Assembly: GCA_910585245.1 (NCBI GenBank) | Contig: CAJUCO010000008.1 | Location: 13,048 to 77,047 of the forward strand | From: an uncultured Oscillibacter sp. | Lineage (GTDB): Bacteria > Bacillota > Clostridia > Oscillospirales > Oscillospiraceae | Length of the DNA stretch: 64,000 nucleotides | Direction: 5' to 3' | In this document: positions 42,567 through 51,258 of the stretch, in pieces | Numbering within the stretch: position 1 is the first letter of the stretch | Layout of the letters: each line of letters begins with the position of its first letter | Made by a program: the position numbers and the translations under genes | The notes under the pieces: model-generated | Database searches by the model: none | Seen by the model: the letters and a program-made list of their open reading frames with translations, nothing else | What the model was told of the DNA's origin: nothing

Positions 42567-44717
42567 TCATTTAATCCGCTCGCCAGCGGCCTCTTTGGCC
42601 TTGATCTCCCGGACCGCGTCCTTGTGGGAGAGGTTCACCCGGCCCTTTTCGTCGATGTCCGTGACCTTGACCCACATCATGTCCCCGATTTTGCAGGCGT
42701 CTTCCACCTTCTCAATCCGGTGGTCCGCCAGCTTGGAGATGTGGACCAGTCCGTCCTTGCCCGGGGCCAGCTCCACAAACGCGCCGAAGGTCATCAGCCG
42801 GACCACCCGGCCATAGTACAGCGCGCCAATCTCCGGCACGAAGACGATGTCGTCAATGCACTTTTTCGCCGCGTCGCAGGAGGCCGCGTCCACTCCCGCG
42901 ATGAAAATGGAGCCGTCGTCGTTGATGTCGATTTTCGCCCCGGTATCCGCTACGATTTTCTGGATCACCTTTCCGCCGGAGCCGATGACTTCCCGGATTT
43001 TGTTGGGGTCAATGTGCATGGTCAGCATCTTGGGAGCGTAGCGGCTCACATCCTTGCGGGGCTGGGAGATGGCGGGGAGCATGATCTGGTCCAGAATCTG
43101 GCAACGCCCGTCGTAGGTGATATCCAGGGCGTTTTTGATGATCTCCATGGTCAGCCCGTCGTTTTTCAGGTCCATTTGAATGGCGGTGATGCCCTTCTTG
43201 GTGCCCGCCACCTTGAAGTCCATTTCCCCGTGGAAGTCCTCCACGCCCTGGATGTCAATGAAGGTGGTGAATCCGCCGTCGTCGTCCTGGATTAATCCGC
43301 AGGAGATGCCCGCCACAGGGGCCTTGATGGGTACGCCCGCGTCCATCAGAGCAAGCGTGGAGCCGCAGACGGAACCCTGGGAGGTGGAGCCGTTGGAACT
43401 CACCACCTCGCTGACCACCCGGATGGCGTAGGGGAACTGCTCCACGTCGGGGATGACGGGCAGCAGGGCCCGCTCGGCCAAAGCGCCGTGGCCGATTTCC
43501 CGGCGGCCGGGAGAGCGGGCGGGCTTGGCCTCGCCGACGCTGTAGCCGGGGAAGTTGTAGTGGTGCATATACCGCTTCTCCGTCTCCTCCCAGATGGTGT
43601 CCAACTTCTGGTTGGCGGAAAGGGTGTCTAGAGTGACCACAGAGAGGACCTGGGTCTGTCCCCGGGTGAAGAGGCCGGAGCCGTGGGCCCGGGGCAGCAG
43701 CCCCACCTCGGAGCCAAGGGGACGGATTTCGTTTTTCTGCCGTCCGTCCACCCGGTGGCCCTCCAAAAGCCAGGCCTTGACAATCTTCTTTTGGAACTTG
43801 TAGGTGATCTCGTCCAGGTACTTGTCCATCTCCGGGTACTCGTCCAAGAAGAGCTCGTGCCATTTCTCAATCAGGGCGTTCCACCGGGTTTCCCGGACAT
43901 TTTTGTCGTCGGTGTCCATGGCGGCCTTGGCCTCTTCCATGGTGGCGGAGACGATTTTTTCAAACAGCTCCCCGTCAAAGTCGGCGTGGGGATAGTCGAA
44001 CTTCTCCTTGCCGATTTCGGAGACCATTTTGTTGATCAGCGCGACCTGCTTTTGATTTTCCTCGTGAGCCATTTGGATGGCCTGGAACATGGTGTCGTTG
44101 TCTACCTCGTTGGCTCCCGCCTCGATCATGACCACTTTTTTTCCGGTGGATACCACGGTCACATCCAGATCGGAGACCTTCCGCTCCTCGCTGGTGGGAT
44201 TGAAAATCAGTTTGCCGTCCACCAGGCCGACTTTCACCGCGCCCACGGGGCCGTGCCAGGGGATATCGGAGATGGCCAGGGCGGCGGAGGCGCCGATGAG
44301 ACCGCAGATCTCCGGGGAACAGTCGTGGTCCACGCTCATGACCGTGGCCATGATGGAGACGTCATTGCGAAAATCGTGGGGGAACAGAGGCCGGATGGGC
44401 CGGTCAATGACCCGGCTGGTGAGGACGCCCTTCTCCCCGGGGCGGCCCTCCCGGCGGTTGAAGCTGCCGGGGATGCGGCCCACGGAGTAGAGCTTCTCCT
44501 CAAAGTCCACGGAGAGGGGGAAGAAGTCGATGCCGTCCCGGGGACGGGCGGAGGCGGTGGCGCAGACCAGGACCCGGGTGTCGCCATAGCCCACCATGAC
44601 GGCGGCGTTGGCAAGCTCGGCCAACTTCCCCACCTCCAGGGTCAGGGGACGGCCCGCCAGAGTCATTTCGTACTTGCGGTAGTGGGGGAACTGTCTTTGG
44701 GTGATGATGGTAGACAT
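42567..44717 (-). CDS. pnp: polyribonucleotide nucleotidyltransferase
   Basis: The 716-residue enzyme degrades RNA from the 3' end by phosphorolysis. Two RNase PH-like domains (FNRREGRPGEKG in the first; SQGSVCGSTLALMDAG in the second) are followed by KH (KIREVIGSGGKVIQKI) and S1 (VRLMTFGAFVELAPGKDG) RNA-binding domains. AAAGGAG lies before the ATG at 44717. It follows rpsO, the classic rpsO-pnp order, with a large hairpin in its leader. Confidence 0.96.
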   Translation of the reverse strand: MSTIITQRQFPHYRKYEMTLAGRPLTLEVGKLAELANAAVMVGYGDTRVLVCATASARPRDGIDFFPLSVDFEEKLYSVGRIPGSFNRREGRPGEKGVLTSRVIDRPIRPLFPHDFRNDVSIMATVMSVDHDCSPEICGLIGASAALAISDIPWHGPVGAVKVGLVDGKLIFNPTSEERKVSDLDVTVVSTGKKVVMIEAGANEVDNDTMFQAIQMAHEENQKQVALINKMVSEIGKEKFDYPHADFDGELFEKIVSATMEEAKAAMDTDDKNVRETRWNALIEKWHELFLDEYPEMDKYLDEITYKFQKKIVKAWLLEGHRVDGRQKNEIRPLGSEVGLLPRAHGSGLFTRGQTQVLSVVTLDTLSANQKLDTIWEETEKRYMHHYNFPGYSVGEAKPARSPGRREIGHGALAERALLPVIPDVEQFPYAIRVVSEVVSSNGSTSQGSVCGSTLALMDAGVPIKAPVAGISCGLIQDDDGGFTTFIDIQGVEDFHGEMDFKVAGTKKGITAIQMDLKNDGLTMEIIKNALDITYDGRCQILDQIMLPAISQPRKDVSRYAPKMLTMHIDPNKIREVIGSGGKVIQKIVADTGAKIDINDDGSIFIAGVDAASCDAAKKCIDDIVFVPEIGALYYGRVVRLMTFGAFVELAPGKDGLVHISKLADHRIEKVEDACKIGDMMWVKVTDIDEKGRVNLSHKDAVREIKAKEAAGERIK

Positions 44718-44766
44718 AGATACGCTCCTTTTCATTGGTAGTCCGGGAGTGATCCTTTTCGTATTT

Positions 44767-44811
44767 GAACCTTCCTCCACAAAGCAGGTGGAGTTGGGGG
44801 AACGTTCAAAC
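44767..44811 (-). promoter_or_regulatory. stem-loop in the pnp leader (possible RNase III / autoregulation site)
   Basis: TTTGAAC and GTTCAAA form the outer stem, with TTCC/GGAA and CCAC/GGTGG inside. A long hairpin between rpsO and pnp is the site of RNase III cleavage and PNPase self-control in E. coli; the same use here is inference. Confidence 0.45.
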
Positions 44812-44880
44812 ACAAAAAGCAACGGCTCCCGTTGGGGTGAATTGGGACGGACGCGGCGGATTTGGGGTTCGCCGCGCGGA

Positions 44881-44910
44881 AAAAGGGCGGCGTTGTCCCG
44901 CCGCCCTTTT
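44881..44910 (-). terminator. terminator after rpsO
   Basis: AAAAGGGCGGC and GCCGCCCTTTT pair around an 8-base loop; the minus strand ends in a T run. Readthrough must feed pnp if pnp has no own promoter. Confidence 0.8.
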
Positions 44911-44916
44911 CGCGTT

Positions 44917-45183
44917 TTACTTACGGATTCCCAGTTTGGCGATGAGGGCGCGATAACGCTCCACATCCTTCTTCTGGAGGTAGTCCAGAAGGTTGCGGCG
45001 CTTACCGACCATCTTCAAAAGTCCCCGGTTGGAGTGCTTGTCCTGGGGATTCTGGCGCATATGCTCGGTGAGGACATTGATGCGCTCGGTCAAAATGGCA
45101 ATTTGAACCTCCGGAGAGCCGGTGTCGGACTCGTGGGTGCGGTTGGCGGCAATAATGGCAGTCTTTTCTTCCTTGCGAAGCAT
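44917..45183 (-). CDS. rpsO: 30S ribosomal protein S15
   Basis: The 88-residue protein binds 16S rRNA early in 30S assembly. It matches S15 throughout, with [19 protein letters not shown] and [20 protein letters not shown]. The ATG at 45183 gives the usual length; a TTG upstream would lie inside the ribosome site AAAGGTGG. The promoter at 45,296-45,323 drives it. Confidence 0.97.
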   Translation of the reverse strand: MLRKEEKTAIIAANRTHESDTGSPEVQIAILTERINVLTEHMRQNPQDKHSNRGLLKMVGKRRNLLDYLQKKDVERYRALIAKLGIRK

Positions 45184-45295
45184 AGTGTGGTTTCCACCTT
45201 TCAAAATATTCCCCGCGGGGCTGTGCTCCGGGCCGGTGAAGCTCCTCGAAACAAAGCTCCGGGGCGTATCTGCCGTCTTCTGGACGGACTTTATG

Positions 45296-45323
45296 ACTAT
45301 ATCATAGGATTTTTCCGTTGTAA
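45296..45323 (-). promoter_or_regulatory. promoter of rpsO-pnp
   Basis: On the minus strand TTACAA and TATAGT are spaced by 16 bases, 113 bases before the rpsO ATG. Confidence 0.6.
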
Positions 45324-45691
45324 AGAGGGTCTCCCGGCTTTTTTCACCGGAACAACAAAAATTTTTCGTTACCCCTATCCTTTTCCAGGATCACGAAAGC
45401 CCGGTCCCGGATATAGGCGCGCTCCGCCGCGCCGGAAATCCTGTTTCGGCCCTCTTGCAGACTTTCCCGCTATCCTTAAAGTGCGAAGAGGGACGGCGGC
45501 ACTCGCGGCGGAGCATGGACATTTTTTCCATATTCCGCGTCTCCTATTACAAGCTGCAAAAAATACTTTAACGCGGTTTTTTTTACAAGGGCTTGCCCCA
45601 TCGGGAGTTTCGGTTCTCCCGCAGGTGAATGGAGGACGGCTGCCCCCATTTCAGAATGCGCCATCGGATACTTTCCGTTTGCAATTCCCAC

Positions 45692-45742
45692 TTGACAAGC
45701 CGCCGGAACTGTGTTAATTTCATTAATACAGTTAATACAGTT
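45692..45742 (+). promoter_or_regulatory. GntR operon promoter with palindromic operator
   Basis: TTGACA and TAATTT are spaced by 17 bases (45,692-45,720). The inverted repeat AACTGTGTTAAT and ATTAATACAGTT around TTC (45,707-45,733) covers the -10, and a third TTAATACAGTT half-site follows. This fits self-repression by the GntR protein. Confidence 0.75.
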
Positions 45743-45800
45743 GCCCAGTTATCGGCAACGAGTGGCGGACTTCCGCTGCGGAAGGGAAGGAAGGTGCGCG

Positions 45801-46199
45801 GTGATCAGCCTCAATTATCGGGACTCACGCCCCATTTACGAACAGATCAAGGACGGGCTGCGCAAGTTGATTGTCTCCGGGGCCATCGGGACCGATGAGA
45901 AGCTCCCCTCGGTCCGGGCCCTGGCGACTCAGCTTTCCATCAACCCCAACACCATCCAGCGGGCCTACAACGAGCTGGAGGGAGAGGGGTATATCTACTC
46001 CGTTCCCGGCAAGGGCAGCTTTGCCACCGGGGAAACCGGCGCGGGCGCCTCCCGCCGCCAGGAGCTTTGGGAAAAGACCCGGGAGCTGGTGGCGGAGCTC
46101 CGGTATCTCGGCGTCAGTCAGGAAGAGCTGATGGCTCTTCTTCAAGAAGAGCCATCCGGCGGGGCCCCCGCCGGGAGACGCAAGGAGGAAAGAACATGA
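45801..46199 (+). CDS. GntR-family regulator, YtrA type
   Basis: The 132-residue protein has a GntR winged helix (RPIYEQIKDGLRKLIVSG, LPSVRALATQLSINPNTIQRAY) and only a short helical C-terminal part, as in the YtrA subfamily. YtrA proteins repress linked ABC transporter genes and respond to wall-active antibiotics in Bacillus. The start is GTG at 45801 with AAGGAAGG upstream. Its stop overlaps the ABC ATPase start. Confidence 0.9.
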   Translation: MISLNYRDSRPIYEQIKDGLRKLIVSGAIGTDEKLPSVRALATQLSINPNTIQRAYNELEGEGYIYSVPGKGSFATGETGAGASRRQELWEKTRELVAELRYLGVSQEELMALLQEEPSGGAPAGRRKEERT

Positions 46200-47089
46200 T
46201 TCAGGTACAAAACGCCGTCAAACGCTTCGACGGCTTCGCCGCCTTGGACGGGGCGACGCTGTCTGTTCCCGCCGGCAGCGTATACGGCCTGGTGGGGCCC
46301 AACGGCGCGGGGAAATCCACGCTCATCCGGTGCCTCACAGGCATTTACCGCCAGGACGAGGGGACGCTTACCGTGGATGAACAGCCCGTCTGGGAAAACC
46401 GGGCCCTGAAATCCCGGGTTGCCGCCATTGCCGACGACTGGTATTATTTCCCCCAGGCCGCCATTCGGGATATGTGCAAATTCTACCGGGGCTTCTACCC
46501 CAACTTCTCCATGGAGCGGTATGAGAAGCTCAAGGAGGTCTTCCAGATCGACGAGAAGCGTCCCCTCCGCCGCCTCAGCAAGGGGATGCAGAAGCAGGCC
46601 GCCTTCTGGCTGGCCCTCAGCGCCATGCCGGACTATCTGATCCTGGATGAGCCGGTGGACGGCCTGGACCCCGTCATGCGGCGCCAGGTCTGGTCCCTGG
46701 TTCTGGGGGACGTCAGCCAGCGGGGAACCACGGTGCTGGTCTCCTCCCACAACCTCCGGGAACTGGAGGACGTGTGCGACCACGTGGGCATCCTGGACCA
46801 CGGGAAGGTCCTTCTGGAGCGGTCCCTGGCCCAATTGCAGGACAACATGGTCAAGCTCCAGGTGGTCTTTCAAAACGGCGGCGGCGTGCCGGAGGACCTG
46901 GAGGTGCTCCACGCCTCCCACGTGGGACGGATTCACACCCTGATCATGCGCATGGGCGCGGAGGAGGCCACCAACCGTCTGGCGGTCTATGAGCCCATGC
47001 TGGTGGACGCCGTGCCGCTGACGCTGGAGGAGATTTTCATCTATGAGTTAGGAGGCGCCGACTATGCGGTCAAAGACATTGTACTTTAA
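46196..47089 (+). CDS. ABC transporter ATP-binding protein
   Basis: The 297-residue ATPase has Walker A VGPNGAGKST, an LSKGMQKQ signature, Walker B YLILDEPVDGLD and a switch His in SSHNL. It has the form of YtrB-type exporters. The last codons overlap the permease start by 26 bases. With the GntR regulator and the permease it forms an antibiotic- or envelope-stress-type transporter; the substrate is unknown. Confidence 0.92.
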   Translation: MIQVQNAVKRFDGFAALDGATLSVPAGSVYGLVGPNGAGKSTLIRCLTGIYRQDEGTLTVDEQPVWENRALKSRVAAIADDWYYFPQAAIRDMCKFYRGFYPNFSMERYEKLKEVFQIDEKRPLRRLSKGMQKQAAFWLALSAMPDYLILDEPVDGLDPVMRRQVWSLVLGDVSQRGTTVLVSSHNLRELEDVCDHVGILDHGKVLLERSLAQLQDNMVKLQVVFQNGGGVPEDLEVLHASHVGRIHTLIMRMGAEEATNRLAVYEPMLVDAVPLTLEEIFIYELGGADYAVKDIVL

Positions 47090-49076
47090 TCCCACCCTCT
47101 TTAAGAAGAACCTCACCCGGTTCTGGCCTCTGTGGGGCGGCGTGTCCCTGGTGGGGGTTCTGTTCCCCCTGGCCCTTTTGACGATAGTGATTCAGGAGGG
47201 GAGCTTCGGCCACGCCGTCAGCGACCCGCTGGAGTTTACCAAGGGATATTACTTGGTCGTTGCCTACGCGGTACCCGTCATCTCCCTGATTTACGGGGCC
47301 CTCTGCGCCCTGGCGGTCTGGGGCTGGCTGTATAACTCCAGGAGCGTGGGGATGTACCACTCCCTGCCCGCGACCCGAAAGGAACTGTTTGCCACGGACT
47401 TTCTCTCCGGAATGGCCATGATGCTGATTCCCTACGCCATCACCGGGGCGCTGACGGTGGCGGTCTCCGCCACGGTAGGGGCTATGGACCCTGTGGGCTT
47501 GCTGGTGACGGTGCTTTGCGTGCTGGGGGAGAGCTTTTTCTATTTTGCCACCGCCACGCTGATCGTCTTTTTTACCGGGAACCCCTTCGCCTTCGTGGGG
47601 TTCTACGGAATCTTTCACTTTCTGGCCGCCGGGGCGGAACAGCTGATCGCCCTGTTAATGACGCAGTTCTACTTCGGCGTGGAGCAGGCCTATGAGGGCG
47701 TGGCGGAGTTCCTCAGCCCCACTCTCTGCCTGATACGCCACGTGAGCCCCTATGGGGAATATGAACGGATCGACACGGCAGAAGGCTGGGTCGAATACGG
47801 GCACCTGGAGTTTGTCACCCTGCAAAACGCCTGGGTCATTGGCCTGTACGCCCTGGCGGGGGTGGCGCTGCTGGGGTGCGCCTGGGCCCTGTACCGCCGG
47901 AGGCGGAGCGAGAGCGCCGGGGAAGTGGTGGCCGTGGGGTGGATGAAGCCCGTGTTCCGCTATGGCTGCGCCCTTTGCGCCGCGTTCACAGGGGGAAGCG
48001 CGCTGTACGTCATTTTTTGCACGGGCTTCCAGACGGGCGCCACTGCCGGCGTCCTGCCTATGGCCGTGTGCATGGTTGTGGCCGGAGTGATCGGGTATTA
48101 CATCGCCTCCATGCTGCTGGCCAAGTCCTTGCGGGTTTTCCGGGGCAGCTGGAAAGGCGTGCTGGCCACGGGGATTGCCGCCGCTGCCGCTTGCGTTTTC
48201 ATCTCGGCGGACCCCTTCGGCGTGGAGTCCTGGGTCCCGGAGGCGGGGGAGTTGGAGGGGGCCTATATTTCCCTTCACGCAAGGAACGGATACTTGGACG
48301 TTGACATCTCCGACCAGGCTACGATGCAAAAGGTACTGGATCTCCACCGGACGGTGCTCTCGGAGAAGGAGCGTTTGAACGACCGGGATGGAGGGTTTTG
48401 GAACGCTGGTTCGGGTTACATGAACCTGAGCTACTGGGTGGAGGGAAAGCGCATCAGCCGCTATTACCGCCTTCCCTTCTCGGAGGCGGGGACGCAAGCC
48501 CAGCTGGAATCCCTGCAAAAGGCCGCGTCCCTGGCCACAGACCCGGTCATTCAGGAGAACAACATCTTTGAGCAGATTCTCTGGGAGGACATCGTCTCTA
48601 CCCGGTTGATCCACGGTTATATCGGGGACATCTATCATAGGGACACCCGAGAGATCGACGGGATGGACCTGTCCCCGGAGCAGGCAAAGACGCTGGAGGC
48701 CGCCGTCCGGCGGGATATTCAGGCGGGAAACTTTGGCAAGACGGTCTTCCTGGCAGACGAGGAGGAACGGGACCGGCTGGTCTATTTTGGCAGCATCCAG
48801 CTTGACTACAATGTCACCTGGAAGCCGGAGGTCCAGAATTACCGCAACGGTGATGACGTCCGGACGGTTTCTTTTGAAATTTCCGTCTACTGTACGGAGA
48901 CCTTGAAGGCCCTGGAGGACATGGGAATTTTGGACGCCTCCCACCGGCTGCTGACCTGCGCGGAGTACTACGGTATGGAGTGGCAGGAGAGGGAGGAAGG
49001 GGCCTATGCGGCGGAGTCCTTCCCCGAACATATCGCAGAAGAGTCCACTGTGGGTTACGCCGGGGAGGCGTACTGA
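47064..49076 (+). CDS. ABC transporter permease with large soluble C-terminal domain
   Basis: The 670-residue protein has about eight membrane helices within residues 20-390 (for example LVGVLFPLALLTIVI) and a ~280-residue hydrophilic end from SADPFGVESW onward. The transmembrane part resembles YtrC/ABC-2-type permeases. The extra domain has no recognised family; it probably faces outward. The start overlaps the ATPase gene. The amidase gene begins 3 bases after the stop, so wall chemistry may be linked. Confidence 0.82.
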   Translation: MRSKTLYFNPTLFKKNLTRFWPLWGGVSLVGVLFPLALLTIVIQEGSFGHAVSDPLEFTKGYYLVVAYAVPVISLIYGALCALAVWGWLYNSRSVGMYHSLPATRKELFATDFLSGMAMMLIPYAITGALTVAVSATVGAMDPVGLLVTVLCVLGESFFYFATATLIVFFTGNPFAFVGFYGIFHFLAAGAEQLIALLMTQFYFGVEQAYEGVAEFLSPTLCLIRHVSPYGEYERIDTAEGWVEYGHLEFVTLQNAWVIGLYALAGVALLGCAWALYRRRRSESAGEVVAVGWMKPVFRYGCALCAAFTGGSALYVIFCTGFQTGATAGVLPMAVCMVVAGVIGYYIASMLLAKSLRVFRGSWKGVLATGIAAAAACVFISADPFGVESWVPEAGELEGAYISLHARNGYLDVDISDQATMQKVLDLHRTVLSEKERLNDRDGGFWNAGSGYMNLSYWVEGKRISRYYRLPFSEAGTQAQLESLQKAASLATDPVIQENNIFEQILWEDIVSTRLIHGYIGDIYHRDTREIDGMDLSPEQAKTLEAAVRRDIQAGNFGKTVFLADEEERDRLVYFGSIQLDYNVTWKPEVQNYRNGDDVRTVSFEISVYCTETLKALEDMGILDASHRLLTCAEYYGMEWQEREEGAYAAESFPEHIAEESTVGYAGEAY

Positions 49077-49079
49077 CTC

Positions 49080-49745
49080 ATGTTTCAGGGGAAAACGTCC
49101 CGGCATACCCGCGGCCCCCGGTTTCTTGGGCTTTGCGCCGTTTTGGCGCTGCTGGCGGCGGCTGTAATATTCACAGCCGCCGTCCGGCTGTCCCGCCCCG
49201 CTCCGGCGGAGGTGGAGGCCTGCCTCCCGGAGGAGGTGGTCAAGGACCTCCTCCCCGTCAACGAATGGTCCCGGCCCGGAGAGCCCCTGAAACGGGTCCG
49301 GGGGATCGTTCTCCACTACGTGGGCAATCCCGCAACCTCCGCCCAGGCCAACCGGAATTATTTCGCCTCTCTGGCGGAGGGGGAGCTGGGCGTGTACGCC
49401 TCCAGCCATTTCATCGTGGGACTGGAGGGGGAAGTGATTCAGTGCGTCCCGCTGGCGGAGATCGCCTACGCCTCTAATAGCCGGAATGGGGACACGGTTT
49501 CCATCGAGGTCTGCCACCCGGACGAAGGGGGAGAATACGCCTCCGCCACCTATCAACAGGTGGTGGAGCTGACGGCATGGCTGTGCCGGGAGTTCCGGCT
49601 GGACCCGGAGAAGGACGTGATCCGGCACTATGACGTGACGGGAAAGCTCTGCCCGCTGTACTATGTGGAGCATCCGGAGGCGTGGGAGGCGCTGCTGGAG
49701 GACGTCGGAGCGGAGCTGGCGGCGCGGGAGGCGGCGGAGGCGTGA
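49080..49745 (+). CDS. N-acetylmuramoyl-L-alanine amidase (amidase_2, membrane-anchored)
   Basis: The 221-residue protein has one N-terminal membrane helix (residues 16-36) and an extracellular amidase_2 domain that cuts the bond between muramic acid and the stem peptide. Zinc ligands are His79 (GIVLHYVGN), His183 and Cys191 (VIRHYDVTGKLCP). It follows the ABC permease by 3 bases, so it may be part of the same response operon. Confidence 0.9.
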   Translation: MFQGKTSRHTRGPRFLGLCAVLALLAAAVIFTAAVRLSRPAPAEVEACLPEEVVKDLLPVNEWSRPGEPLKRVRGIVLHYVGNPATSAQANRNYFASLAEGELGVYASSHFIVGLEGEVIQCVPLAEIAYASNSRNGDTVSIEVCHPDEGGEYASATYQQVVELTAWLCREFRLDPEKDVIRHYDVTGKLCPLYYVEHPEAWEALLEDVGAELAAREAAEA

Positions 49746-49834
49746 AAAAATTTTTAAAATTTTTGGAAAAAACCTGAAACAAAACCGCCCTCTGAATCGT
49801 CTTATACTATAGATGAGGAGAAAGGAGCCCCCTT

Positions 49835-50005
49835 ATGGAGCAAACAACTACCGCCCAAAACCTGTGGCGCGTCTGGGTCGACACCCGCCGCCGGATTGTG
49901 TCCTTCCATGAGGAGGAGGACAGCAAGCTGCTGGAGTTCCGGAACCGGGACCTGTTTTTCAGCTGCATCGAGCAATACACGGGGATGCAGTACCGGTATC
50001 AATAA
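49835..50005 (+). CDS. 56-residue protein of unknown function
   Basis: The ATG at 49835 has AAAGGAG 8 bases upstream and a TATACT box just before that; a strong terminator follows the stop. The peptide begins MEQTTTAQNLWRVWVDTRRR, is rich in charged and aromatic residues, and ends MQYRYQ. It has no membrane segment. The complete small-gene signals make it likely to be real; I do not recognise the family. Confidence 0.7.
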   Translation: MEQTTTAQNLWRVWVDTRRRIVSFHEEEDSKLLEFRNRDLFFSCIEQYTGMQYRYQ

Positions 50006-50014
50006 AAGCGCGAA

Positions 50015-50043
50015 GAAGGGAGGCCTTTTGGCCTCCCTTCTTT
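50015..50043 (+). terminator. intrinsic terminator
   Basis: GAAGGGAGGCC and GGCCTCCCTTC pair around TTTT, followed by TTT. Confidence 0.85.
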
Positions 50044-50172
50044 GCGGTTGTTCCTCAAAGATTCCGCTCCCGCGGGAAGCCATAATGGAAAGAGGGCTTC
50101 CGTTTCATCCGCCAAGGCAGCGGAAAGAGAAGCCGGTCTATTTGCCGGCCACTCAGATTCCCGGCAGGGGAT

Positions 50173-50907
50173 TTAAACCACAAAGCCCCCGTCGGCAGTC
50201 AGCACCTGTCCGGTGATAAACCCCGCCTGCTCCGATGCCAGGAAGGACACCGCCCCGGCGATATCCTCCGGCTTTCCCAAGCGTCCCAGGGGGGTCTCCT
50301 CCACCAGCATAGCTCGGGTTTCCTCCCCCAGGACCCGGACCATATCCGTCTCCACGCACCCCGGCGCCACACAGTTCACCCGAATGCCCGACGGGGCCAA
50401 TTCCAGGGCCAGAGAGCGGGTGAGGCCGATGATACCGGCTTTGGTGCAGGCGTAAGCCACCTCACAGCTGCCCCCGCGAAGTCCCCAGATGGAGGAGATG
50501 TTGATAATGCACCCCCGCTTCTCCCCCAGCATATGGGGGAGGACGGCCTGGACGGCGTTTCGGGGTCCGGTGAGATTCACTGCCAGAAGACGGCTCCAAA
50601 GCCCGTCGTCCACGTCCTGGAAAAGCCCCTGGTGGGAAATGCCGGCGTTGTTCACCAGAAGCTCCACGGGGCCCAGGGTCTCCGACGCGGTTTGGACCAT
50701 GGACTCCACCGCCTTTCGGTCCGCTACGTCGGCCTGGATGGCCATGGCGGCGAGACCCTGGGCCCGAAGCTGGGAAACCAAGCGCTGGGCGTCGTCCCGG
50801 CGCTCCAGGTAGTTGACGCAAACCGGCCAGCCCTCCCGGGCCAGCGCGGTGGCGATGGCCCTTCCGATGCCTCGGGAGGACCCGGTAACCAGGGCGGATC
50901 TACGCAT
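50173..50907 (-). CDS. short-chain dehydrogenase/reductase (FabG-like)
   Basis: The 244-residue protein has the SDR pattern: ALVTGSSRGIGRAIA for the cofactor, LVNNAGIS, the catalytic Ser in NISSIWG, and Tyr-Lys in AYACTKAG, followed by PGCVETDM. It is close in form to FabG, the 3-oxoacyl-ACP reductase, but many relatives use other substrates and no fatty-acid gene is adjacent. The second ATG at 50907 has the better distance to AAAGGAG. Confidence 0.88.
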   Translation of the reverse strand: MRRSALVTGSSRGIGRAIATALAREGWPVCVNYLERRDDAQRLVSQLRAQGLAAMAIQADVADRKAVESMVQTASETLGPVELLVNNAGISHQGLFQDVDDGLWSRLLAVNLTGPRNAVQAVLPHMLGEKRGCIINISSIWGLRGGSCEVAYACTKAGIIGLTRSLALELAPSGIRVNCVAPGCVETDMVRVLGEETRAMLVEETPLGRLGKPEDIAGAVSFLASEQAGFITGQVLTADGGFVV

Positions 50908-50974
50908 GGGCATGACTCCTTTTTATTTGATGGAGGCAGTATAGCAGAAAAAAAAGAAAAGTGCAAGAAAGGGC

Positions 50975-51003
50975 TTGACAAATGGAGGGAGTTCGTGTAT
51001 CTT
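50975..51003 (+). promoter_or_regulatory. promoter of tRNA-Val
   Basis: TTGACA and TATCTT are spaced by 17 bases, directly before the tRNA. Confidence 0.65.
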
Positions 51004-51018
51004 ATATATATTCGCTTC

Positions 51019-51095
51019 GGACGATTAGCTCAGCTGGCTAGAGCACCTGCTTGACGTGCAGGGGGTCACAGGTTCGAGTCCTGTATCGTCCACCA
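51019..51095 (+). tRNA. tRNA-Val (anticodon GAC)
   Basis: The acceptor arms GGACGAT and ATCGTCC pair in full, the anticodon loop TTGACGT gives GAC, the TTCGAGT loop is present and CCA is encoded. An integrase gene begins its reading toward this tRNA right after it, so the 3' end is the likely left attachment site of the island. Confidence 0.95.
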
Positions 51096-51097
51096 CG

Positions 51098-51134
51098 AAA
51101 ACCGCCGTTTCCGGAAGGGAACGGCGGTTTTTCT
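51098..51134 (+). terminator. terminator of tRNA-Val
   Basis: AAAACCGCCGTT and AACGGCGGTTTT pair around a 10-base loop, followed by further Ts. Confidence 0.85.
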
Positions 51135-51210
51135 CAACTTTTTGAATGGTTTTGCAATGGAGTTTATTAGCCTGTTTTTGTCTTGACCACAGTTCCAGCC
51201 ACAGACAGAA

Positions 51211-51245
51211 AAAACTGCCCTCCGGGAAGCTTTGTCCCGGAGGGC
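51211..51245 (-). terminator. terminator of the integrase operon
   Basis: GCCCTCCGGGA and TCCCGGAGGGC pair around 7 bases; the minus strand continues AGTTTTTTC. Confidence 0.85.
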
Positions 51246-51258
51246 GGCCGCATTCTAT

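Larger units (their letters stand above)
45184..45800. other. 617-base gene-free stretch between rpsO and the GntR gene
   Basis: It holds the rpsO promoter at one end and the GntR promoter-operator at the other. In between is a small hairpin CGGGAG/CTCCCG near 45,602-45,621 and AT-rich patches. No frame with a ribosome site and family resemblance is seen. Confidence 0.6.

Noticed and set aside
45476..45691. 71-codon minus-strand frame between rpsO and the GntR gene
   Set aside because: It has no ribosome site or family resemblance and overlaps control sequences.
43683..45717. Long plus-strand frames opposite pnp and rpsO
   Set aside because: Both opposite genes are certain and these frames carry no recognisable domain.
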